Shown here: positions 1 to 5,493 of the stretch, in pieces
Layout: each line of letters opens with the position of its first letter
Position numbering within the stretch: position 1 is the first letter of the stretch
Assembly: GCA_002402245.1 (NCBI GenBank)
Contig: NVVP01000052.1
Coordinates: 9,619-18,409 of the forward strand
Direction of reading: 5' to 3'
Length of the DNA: 8,791 bases
Origin: Gammaproteobacteria bacterium
GTDB lineage: Bacteria; Pseudomonadota; Gammaproteobacteria; Nitrosococcales; Methylophagaceae
Notes under the pieces: generated by a model
Database searches by the model: none
Seen by the model: only the letters and a program-made list of their open reading frames with translations
What the model was told of the DNA's origin: nothing
Program-made: the position numbers and the translations under genes

Positions 1-62
1 GTGTTGAAGCTGGCGATAGCACCAATAATCAGAGTGCTAAGTAGTTTTTGACGGTTATTCAT
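1..62 (-). CDS. 5' end of a divergent exported protein, possibly a TonB-dependent receptor (partial)
   Basis: Only the first 20 codons are inside the window; the gene runs off its left edge. The ATG is the complement of 60-62 and is preceded by a Shine-Dalgarno-like AAAGAGG (complement of 73-79) about 11 nt upstream. The peptide begins MNNRQKLLS and continues into TLIIGAIAS, a basic start followed by a hydrophobic core, as in a Sec signal peptide. A sigma70-like promoter overlapped by a Fur box lies immediately upstream, so expression is probably repressed by iron. An exported, Fur-controlled gene divergent from an ExbB-like/chelatase operon is most often a TonB-dependent outer-membrane receptor for haem, siderophore or another metal chelate. 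That identity is inference from context only; a periplasmic binding protein or haemophore is equally compatible with 20 residues. Confidence 0.6.
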   Translation of the reverse strand, partial: MNNRQKLLSTLIIGAIASFN

Positions 63-114
63 TTGTGTAACGGCCTCTTTAAAAATGACTGAAATTTACT
101 TTTATTTAAATCTT

Positions 115-134
115 AAATGAGAATGATACGCAAT
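115..134. promoter_or_regulatory. Fur box overlapping the -10 of the minus-strand gene
   Basis: On the plus strand the core TGAGAATGATACGCA (118-132) matches the 7-1-7 Fur consensus TGATAATNATTATCA at 10 of 14 defined positions. The complement reads TGCGTATCATTCTCA, close to Fur boxes of the TGCGAATCATTCTCA type known in front of many iron-uptake genes. It covers the -10 hexamer of a well-formed minus-strand promoter, so ferrous Fur bound here would block that promoter. The match is by eye; no position-weight matrix was run. Confidence 0.7.
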
Positions 135-151
135 GACCGGTAGAATATCAA
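123..151 (-). promoter_or_regulatory. Sigma70-type promoter of the divergent minus-strand gene
   Basis: Reading the minus strand, TTGATA (complement of 146-151) and TATCAT (complement of 123-128) are separated by exactly 17 nt. Each hexamer matches its consensus at five of six positions. The predicted transcription start lies near 116, giving a leader of about 54 nt before the ATG at 62. The -10 element lies inside the Fur-like box at 115-134, the classical arrangement for iron-dependent repression. Confidence 0.65.
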
Positions 152-157
152 TACGGA

Positions 158-172
158 TGATAACGATTTTCT
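158..172. promoter_or_regulatory. Second Fur-like box in the divergent intergenic region
   Basis: TGATAACGATTTTCT agrees with the 7-1-7 Fur consensus at 11 of 14 defined positions. It lies seven bases outside the minus-strand -35 element and directly upstream of a possible plus-strand -35 element at 174-179. From here Fur could act on both transcription directions and bring the chelatase operon under the same iron control. The surrounding DNA is A+T-rich, so a chance match is possible. Confidence 0.45.
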
Positions 173-173
173 T

Positions 174-202
174 TTGCATTGGTGTTTATGTAAGTTTATA
201 AT
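174..202 (+). promoter_or_regulatory. Candidate promoter for the exbB-like/DUF2149/cobN-like operon
   Basis: A perfect TATAAT (197-202) is preceded, with a 17-nt spacer, by TTGCAT (174-179), which matches only three of six -35 positions. The start would be near 209, leaving a leader of about 140 nt. A second perfect TATAAT at 293-298 lies nearer the gene but has no recognisable -35 at the right distance. Either or both may be used. The first is favoured because of its spacing and the adjacent Fur-like box. Confidence 0.4.
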
Positions 203-292
203 GCTACGCGAAATCAATAGTTTAAATTTATAGCTTGCTTCGTTATCGTTTGTATTAAGAATATTTAACACAACCTAAATGTTAAGGTAAGC

Positions 293-298
293 TATAAT
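293..298 (+). promoter_or_regulatory. Alternative -10 element (TATAAT) close to the operon
   Basis: This perfect -10 hexamer lies about 50 nt before the first gene, without a TTGACA-like hexamer 16-19 nt upstream. A small inverted repeat (TTAACA at 265-270 and TGTTAA at 280-285) occupies the place where the -35 would be. That would suit an activator-dependent promoter, but it may be chance in A+T-rich DNA. Confidence 0.25.
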
Positions 299-350
299 TT
301 TAGGACGATTTACTTAAGTAATCACATAAAATACGAGGATAGTGTTAGAG

Positions 351-929
351 ATGAATTTGGCATGGTTAGAGCAATTAATGTATCAACTTTCTGGTTGGTT
401 TATGGCTCCTGTTTTAATAGCAATCTCTGTATTGTTTTTGTATTGTCTTTACGCTTTAGGCGGTTTTGCGGCACAGTGGTGGCTGCGAAGAGGAAACTTG
501 ATTCATTATCAAGCAACGGTCAATGGTTTAAATAGAGCTGCCCATCAACTATCTGGTTATCCCCTAATTATTCATTTTAAACAATATCCAGCAACTACAA
601 TGGAACAACTTGATGTAATTGCATTAAAACATTTGGAAATGTTGAGGATTACTGCCCGAATTGCCCCGATGCTAGGATTGATCGGAACGATGATCCCAAT
701 GGCTCCTGCTTTAAAGTCACTAAGTGACGGAAATGTGCAAGGTATTAGCGAAAGCCTAATTATTGCTTTTTCTGTGGTTATTTTTGGCATGGTGATCGCC
801 TCAGTTAGTTTCTGGATAGCGACTGTTAAAAAGCGTTGGTTAGCAACAGAATTGGTTGATTTAGCTCATTTACGTAGTCTGTCAGAAGGCAATGAGTTAG
901 TTGAGGAGTTAACGCGTGAAGTTGCTTAG
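351..929 (+). CDS. ExbB/TolQ/MotA-family proton-channel protein
   Basis: A 192-residue inner-membrane protein predicted to form the stator-like proton channel of an ExbB/ExbD-type motor. One membrane helix lies near residues 16-40, followed by a cytoplasmic loop. Two more helices lie near 102-122 and 134-158. The segment ARIAPMLGLIGTMIPM (102-117) is the family's conserved A-P-x-L-G-L-x-G-T signature at the start of TM2. I chose the ATG at 351 because GAGGA at 335-339 is 11 nt away; the in-frame GTG at 342 would leave only 2 nt. It is first in a tight operon with an ExbD-like DUF2149 protein and a periplasmic CobN-like protein, and its stop lies inside the next gene. The inferred role is to couple proton flow to the chelatase partner, as opposed to general TonB energising. 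In gene content it resembles hmuU of Bacteroidetes haem loci; this comparison is from memory and was not aligned. Confidence 0.85.
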   Translation: MNLAWLEQLMYQLSGWFMAPVLIAISVLFLYCLYALGGFAAQWWLRRGNLIHYQATVNGLNRAAHQLSGYPLIIHFKQYPATTMEQLDVIALKHLEMLRITARIAPMLGLIGTMIPMAPALKSLSDGNVQGISESLIIAFSVVIFGMVIASVSFWIATVKKRWLATELVDLAHLRSLSEGNELVEELTREVA

Positions 930-1221
930 TGAAGATGATGATTTAAACCCAGCAAGCTCAATGATTAATCTGGTCGATGTTTTCTTAGTATTAATTGCAG
1001 CGTTATTAATCAGTATTGCTCAGAACCCGTTAAATCCCTTTACAGCTGAAGATGTCACCGTCATTAAGAATGCCGGTAAAGAAGATATGGAAATCATTAT
1101 TAAAAAAGGCGAAACCATCGAGAAGTTTGAATCAACAGGTGAAATCGGTGGTGGACAAGGTAGTAAAGCAGGTGTCGCTTATAAAATGGCTGATGGCACC
1201 ATGGTTTACGTTCCTGAATAA
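916..1221 (+). CDS. DUF2149 protein, ExbD-like one-helix partner of the proton channel
   Basis: A 101-residue protein starting at GTG (916), with GAGGAG at 903-908 seven nt upstream inside the preceding gene. The coding regions overlap by 14 nt, which suggests translational coupling and fixed stoichiometry. The short acidic N terminus (SEDDDLNP) is followed by one membrane helix (about 17-35, INLVDVFLVLIAALLIS). Asp21 stands where ExbD and TolR carry their essential proton-carrying aspartate. The periplasmic tail ends in the glycine-rich GGGQGSKAGVAYKMADGTMV segment (about 79-98) characteristic of DUF2149. That family is known to occur beside ExbB/TolQ-like proteins and CobN homologues. It is shorter than ExbD (about 140 residues) and lacks the full ExbD periplasmic domain. 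The ExbD-like function is inferred from topology, the aspartate and gene order. Confidence 0.8.
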   Translation: MKLLSEDDDLNPASSMINLVDVFLVLIAALLISIAQNPLNPFTAEDVTVIKNAGKEDMEIIIKKGETIEKFESTGEIGGGQGSKAGVAYKMADGTMVYVPE

Positions 1222-1251
1222 TTAACCCCCTATTTTAGAGATTAAAAAGTA

Positions 1252-4200
1252 ATGTGCAAACTAGTTAAGTTAGTCGCCAGTTTATTGTTCTTGGTATTAA
1301 GCCAAAGTGCGATAGCCAGTGAATTCAATGTGTTATTTGTTAATGGTTCTCACAGTAATAAAGCCAAACTCAGTTTATTAAAAGAGTTAGCCAGTGAAGG
1401 CCCCATTACGATTGACCGTAAAGCACAAACTGAATTGAGTGATTTAAACAAGGCTGCAACTGTATTCGCACAGTATGATCTGGTTATTTTAGAATCTATT
1501 TCTCTACGTGAAAGCAAGAAGATTTATGCCCAATATGCACCTGTTGTGGCGCAAGCTGACAATCGATTTTTGGCGATAAACTGGCAAGATGAAGCGAGTT
1601 TAAATAAAGGTATAAGCGATGTTCAAGGTAAAACAGTATTAGATTATTACAGTAATGGCGGTAAAGAAAACCTAGCTCGCATGTTGGACTACCTTGCTTA
1701 TCGTATTTTATCAAACAACGAGGAATACGATGTTGCCGAGCCGGTTATTTTTCCAGAAATCGGTATTTATCATCCAGACTATGACGGTATTATTTTCCCT
1801 AGTTTGGCTGAGTATTTAGTGTGGCGAAAGGATGATGATAAAAATAAGCCGATGGTCGGCATATTATTACAGCGTGCTTTAATTGAATCAGTTGAAACTC
1901 AGCTGGTGGATGCGACCATTAAACAGCTAGAGCAACAAGGTGTGATTGCCGTACCTTTTTTCTTTGAGTTAAGCGAGAAAACATCGGATTACAATGCCTT
2001 AATTCAGCAAGATAATCAGACCGTTGTTGATGTGATTATTAACTTCCGTGCAATCCATTGGGCAAGTAAGCGTAAACAAGAGTTTACTCATTTTGGTGTG
2101 CCGGTATTGCAAGCCTTAACCTATTACGATGGTAATCAACAGCATTGGGAAGGTAATAGCCAAGGTATTACACCAGGAATGACACCGTTTTTATTAGTGT
2201 TGCCAGAAGCGGCAGGCGTGACCGATCCTATGATTGTGGCAGCACTTAATGATGATACTGGCCGTACTGAAATAATTGATTATCAATTAGAGCATTTGGT
2301 TAATAAAGCGGTGAACTTGGTTAATCTTAAGCATAAAGAAAATGCTGACAAACGGATGACAGTGATGGTGTGGGGCTCTAAAGATATTGGCGCTTCATTC
2401 TTAAATATTCCTGAAAGCCTGCGGGTGATAAGTGATAAATTAAATACCGAAGGTTATGGTATTAATGTTGTAGACAGTGACTATTTTACTAGTCGAATTG
2501 ACCGTATTTTAGAACCTTTTTATCGTGGCTATGAGCTCGATGAATTATTAGAAGATGATTTGGCTGAATTGATGCCTGTCAGTGAATACCTAGCTTGGTT
2601 CAATACCTTACCGGAAGAGGTACGCACACCTATTTCAGACTACTGGGGTGAGGCTAAAGATAACTTCATGGTGGTTGTTCGTGATGGCCAATCTCAGTTT
2701 GTATTACCGCGTATTCGCAATGGCAATATGTTGGTGATGCGCCAGCCGCCTCGCTCTGATGATAAAGATGAAGACAAGCGTATTTATCATAAAGGTACGG
2801 TGCCAATGAATCACTTTTACCTTGCTGCTTATTATTATGCTCGCGAGTATTGGCAAAGTGATGCCATCATCCATTTAGGCACACATGGTTCACAAGAATA
2901 CTTATCGGGTAAAGAACGTGGATTGTCGATTTATGACCAAGGTAATTTAGCCGTATGGGATACGCCTATTTTATATCCATTTATTGTTGATGATGTAGGT
3001 GAGGCGATGCAGACTAAACGCCGTGGACGCGCCACGGTATTAGCTCATATGACACCTCCTTTTGCAGCGGCAGGCTTGCAAGGTGATATGGCTAATATTC
3101 ATGAATTAATGCATCAATACACATCACTAGATACAGGCGGCGTAAAAGAGAAAACAGGCCAGCAAATTGTTAATGATTGTATTGCTAATAATATTTGTGC
3201 TGATTTCGGCTGGAAACAAGAACAGATTGATGCTGATTTTGTAGGTTTCTTAGAGGCCTTACATAGCTATTTAGTTGATTTATCTGCTCAAAACCAACCA
3301 TTAGGTTTACATTCTTATGGTGAATTGCCAGAACAAGACTTATTGATTTCAACCTTAGTGCAAATGTTAGGTAGCGAGTTTGTTACCGCAGTGGCCGAGT
3401 TTGAAAATGAACATTTTGATGCTGATAATCACGCTCATCATCATGACTTTAATTCCTCTCATGCTGAAAAACCAAAACAACGTGAAGGGTTTGAAGATAG
3501 AATTGTTCAAGAATCAGGTGATAGTTTAGAAGATATTATCGGTTTTAAAACAGTTCGAGAATTCATTGTTAATGCTGAGCAGTTAGATGATGAACATCTG
3601 CATGAGTTAGATGATGATATTCAGACTTTTATTGAACAGGGTCGTGAAATGCATCAGCGTTACACTGACATCAGAGAAATGAAGCATCTGATTGATGGTC
3701 TAGCGGGTAAATACATCCCGGTTAAAAATGGTGGTGATCCTATTCGCCATCCTGATGCTGTGCCAACAGGCTTTAACTTATATGGTTTTGATCCTTCTCG
3801 CGTGCCGACTAAAGCAGCATTTGAACAAGGTAAAGAGCTAACTGAAGGGGTAATCGCTGATTATTATGCCAAACATGGTCATTACCCAGATAAATTAGCC
3901 TTTTCATTATGGTCGATGGAAACCATGCGTCATTATGGCGTACTAGAAAGCCAGGCATTGTATGCAATGGGAATACGTCCAACATGGAGTGATGATGGTC
4001 GAGTAATTGGCTCTGAAATTATTCCTGCTTCGGAATTAAAGCGTCCTCGTGTTGATGTGGTGTTATCAGCAACAGGGCTTTATCGTGATGCTTTTCCAAA
4101 TGTGATGCAGTTCTTGGCTAAAGCAATTGAAAAAGTAGCAGCTTTAAAAGAAGAGTCTAATTTTGTGTGGCGTAATAGTCAGCGTATTAAAGCTGATTTA

Positions 4201-5262
4201 ATTGCCGAAGGGATTGAAGCCAAAGAAGCTGAGTACTTATCTACCGTGCGTGTATTTTCTAATGCATCGGGTAATTATGGTACCGGTGTTGAAGATGCTA
4301 TTTTTGCCAGTGATACATGGGAAACAGATGAAAAAATAGCCGATCTTTATTTGTCTAGAATGGGCAGTTTCTATGGTTCAGACAATAGCCGTTGGGGGCA
4401 GAAAGTAGAAAACGTCGATCTCTATGCCAAGCAATTATCAGGAACAGACATCGCCTTGTTCTCACGCTCATCAAATGTCTATGGCATGTTAAGTTCTGAT
4501 GATCCATTCCAATATTTTGGTTCATTGGCAATGGCGGTGCGTAACCTTGATGGTGAAAGCCCGGATATGGTGATTAGTAATTTACGTGATGCTAAAAATC
4601 CAAAAGCAGAAGCCGCTTCTGAATTTTTGGCTAAAGAATTACGATCGCGTAACTTCCATAAACGTTGGGTTGAAGAAATGATGAAAGAAGGGTATAGCGG
4701 TGCTGTAAACCTATCTTCACACCTAAGCAACTTCTGGGGCTGGCAAGTAGTTGACCCTAATTTAGTACGTGATGACCAATGGCAAGAGTTTTATGAAGTC
4801 TATATTAATGACAAATTAGAGCTTGATATTAATGAATGGTTTGAACAAGCTAATCCTGAATCACAAGCCTATATGTTAGAACGCATGCTTGAAGCCAACC
4901 GTAAGGAATATTGGCAGGCTGATGAACAGACCTTGAAGCATATGATTGAACGTTATGTTGATCTGGTCGAAAAATATGATGTATTTGTTGATAATGAAAA
5001 GCTAAGAGAGTTTGTTAATGGTCAGGCAGCCGGTTTTGGTTTAACAGCCTTACCTGCTCCTAGCGCTGATTTGCCAGCAGCTGCAACAGAAAGTGCTGCG
5101 GCAACACAACAAGTTGAAGGTCAGCAACTTGAGAAAGTTGAACAAACAAAAACAGCAGAACAAGAGTGGGATTGGTATCTAACTGGCACCTTCATCTTCT
5201 TCCTATTGATGGTATTGATGGGATTCTGGCGTCAATTAGTCAGTCAGCCTAAATTATCATGA
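1252..5262 (+). CDS. Periplasmic, membrane-anchored CobN/BchH-type chelatase subunit
   Basis: A 1336-residue homologue of the large, tetrapyrrole-binding subunit of class I chelatases (CobN of cobaltochelatase, BchH/ChlH of magnesium chelatase). Family signatures include IIHLGTHGSQEYLSGKERGLS (about 539-559, with His541, His545 and Glu549) and the following YPFIVDD...GEAMQTKRRGRATVLAHMTPP block. Further ones are the LWSMETMRHYG and RPRVDVVLSATGLYRDAFPN blocks and the GNYGTGVEDA segment (about 1008-1017). Unlike biosynthetic CobN, it begins with a clear Sec signal peptide (residues 1-22, cleavage after AIA). It ends in an Ala/Gln/Glu-rich linker (about 1266-1303) plus a membrane helix (about 1309-1327), so the body should lie in the periplasm tethered to the inner membrane. 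A His-rich insertion occupies 721-737. No CobS/CobT or ChlI/ChlD ATPase is nearby; an ExbB/ExbD-like pair precedes it. Topology and gene order resemble HmuS-type proteins linked to haem iron removal in Bacteroidetes. Cobalt, magnesium or another tetrapyrrole remains possible. The ribosome binding site is weak (AGAG at 1237-1240). Confidence 0.85.
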   Translation: MCKLVKLVASLLFLVLSQSAIASEFNVLFVNGSHSNKAKLSLLKELASEGPITIDRKAQTELSDLNKAATVFAQYDLVILESISLRESKKIYAQYAPVVAQADNRFLAINWQDEASLNKGISDVQGKTVLDYYSNGGKENLARMLDYLAYRILSNNEEYDVAEPVIFPEIGIYHPDYDGIIFPSLAEYLVWRKDDDKNKPMVGILLQRALIESVETQLVDATIKQLEQQGVIAVPFFFELSEKTSDYNALIQQDNQTVVDVIINFRAIHWASKRKQEFTHFGVPVLQALTYYDGNQQHWEGNSQGITPGMTPFLLVLPEAAGVTDPMIVAALNDDTGRTEIIDYQLEHLVNKAVNLVNLKHKENADKRMTVMVWGSKDIGASFLNIPESLRVISDKLNTEGYGINVVDSDYFTSRIDRILEPFYRGYELDELLEDDLAELMPVSEYLAWFNTLPEEVRTPISDYWGEAKDNFMVVVRDGQSQFVLPRIRNGNMLVMRQPPRSDDKDEDKRIYHKGTVPMNHFYLAAYYYAREYWQSDAIIHLGTHGSQEYLSGKERGLSIYDQGNLAVWDTPILYPFIVDDVGEAMQTKRRGRATVLAHMTPPFAAAGLQGDMANIHELMHQYTSLDTGGVKEKTGQQIVNDCIANNICADFGWKQEQIDADFVGFLEALHSYLVDLSAQNQPLGLHSYGELPEQDLLISTLVQMLGSEFVTAVAEFENEHFDADNHAHHHDFNSSHAEKPKQREGFEDRIVQESGDSLEDIIGFKTVREFIVNAEQLDDEHLHELDDDIQTFIEQGREMHQRYTDIREMKHLIDGLAGKYIPVKNGGDPIRHPDAVPTGFNLYGFDPSRVPTKAAFEQGKELTEGVIADYYAKHGHYPDKLAFSLWSMETMRHYGVLESQALYAMGIRPTWSDDGRVIGSEIIPASELKRPRVDVVLSATGLYRDAFPNVMQFLAKAIEKVAALKEESNFVWRNSQRIKADLIAEGIEAKEAEYLSTVRVFSNASGNYGTGVEDAIFASDTWETDEKIADLYLSRMGSFYGSDNSRWGQKVENVDLYAKQLSGTDIALFSRSSNVYGMLSSDDPFQYFGSLAMAVRNLDGESPDMVISNLRDAKNPKAEAASEFLAKELRSRNFHKRWVEEMMKEGYSGAVNLSSHLSNFWGWQVVDPNLVRDDQWQEFYEVYINDKLELDINEWFEQANPESQAYMLERMLEANRKEYWQADEQTLKHMIERYVDLVEKYDVFVDNEKLREFVNGQAAGFGLTALPAPSADLPAAATESAAATQQVEGQQLEKVEQTKTAEQEWDWYLTGTFIFFLLMVLMGFWRQLVSQPKLS
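3412..3462 (+). other. His-rich loop within the CobN-like protein
   Basis: Residues 721-737 contain six histidines (721, 727, 729, 730, 731, 737), with Asp723, Asp725 and Asp732 among them, in an otherwise polar, low-complexity stretch between conserved blocks. This composition is typical of loops that bind or buffer transition metals such as Fe, Zn, Ni or Co. Metal binding is inferred from composition only. Confidence 0.5.
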
Positions 5263-5322
5263 TAATAAATTATTGATTAATTAAGTTTAACTGCAGCTTG
5301 AATGATAACGGGTATAATCCCT

Positions 5323-5354
5323 ACGCCGCCAATAGTCATATTGGCGGCGTTTTT
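5323..5354 (+). terminator. Rho-independent terminator of the chelatase operon
   Basis: A perfect 12-bp stem (ACGCCGCCAATA at 5323-5334 pairing with TATTGGCGGCGT at 5339-5350) closes a GTCA loop. It is followed by a run of five T (5350-5354). It lies 60 nt after the cobN-like stop and isolates that operon from the kinase-like gene downstream. On the other strand no T run follows, so it looks unidirectional. Confidence 0.92.
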
Positions 5355-5493
5355 ATTGGCCTAGCACTGAGATAATTAGTAAGACGTATTTATAGTTAAT
5401 TGTCATATAGCTGAAATGAAATAGCGGCATAATACGGTGCTATTTTATCGCATCATATTTGAGTATCAATAATCGTTTTATAGGGCAACATTA

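Noticed and set aside
63..350. Cobalamin riboswitch in the intergenic region
   Set aside because: I found no B12-box-like conserved segment on either strand, and the region is occupied by promoter and Fur-like elements.
342..350. GTG at 342 as start of the ExbB-like gene
   Set aside because: The GAGGA ribosome binding site would be only 2 nt away; the ATG at 351 has an acceptable spacing and the normal family start.
1252..5262. Standard cobaltochelatase CobN of cobalamin biosynthesis
   Set aside because: The signal peptide, C-terminal membrane anchor, absence of CobS/CobT and of any cobalamin gene, and the Fur-type control argue against a cytoplasmic biosynthetic role.
5400..5433. Promoter of the kinase-like gene (TTGTCA at 5400-5405 with CATAAT at 5428-5433)
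   Set aside because: The 22-nt spacer is too long for a sigma70 promoter, and no better pair was visible in 5355-5493.
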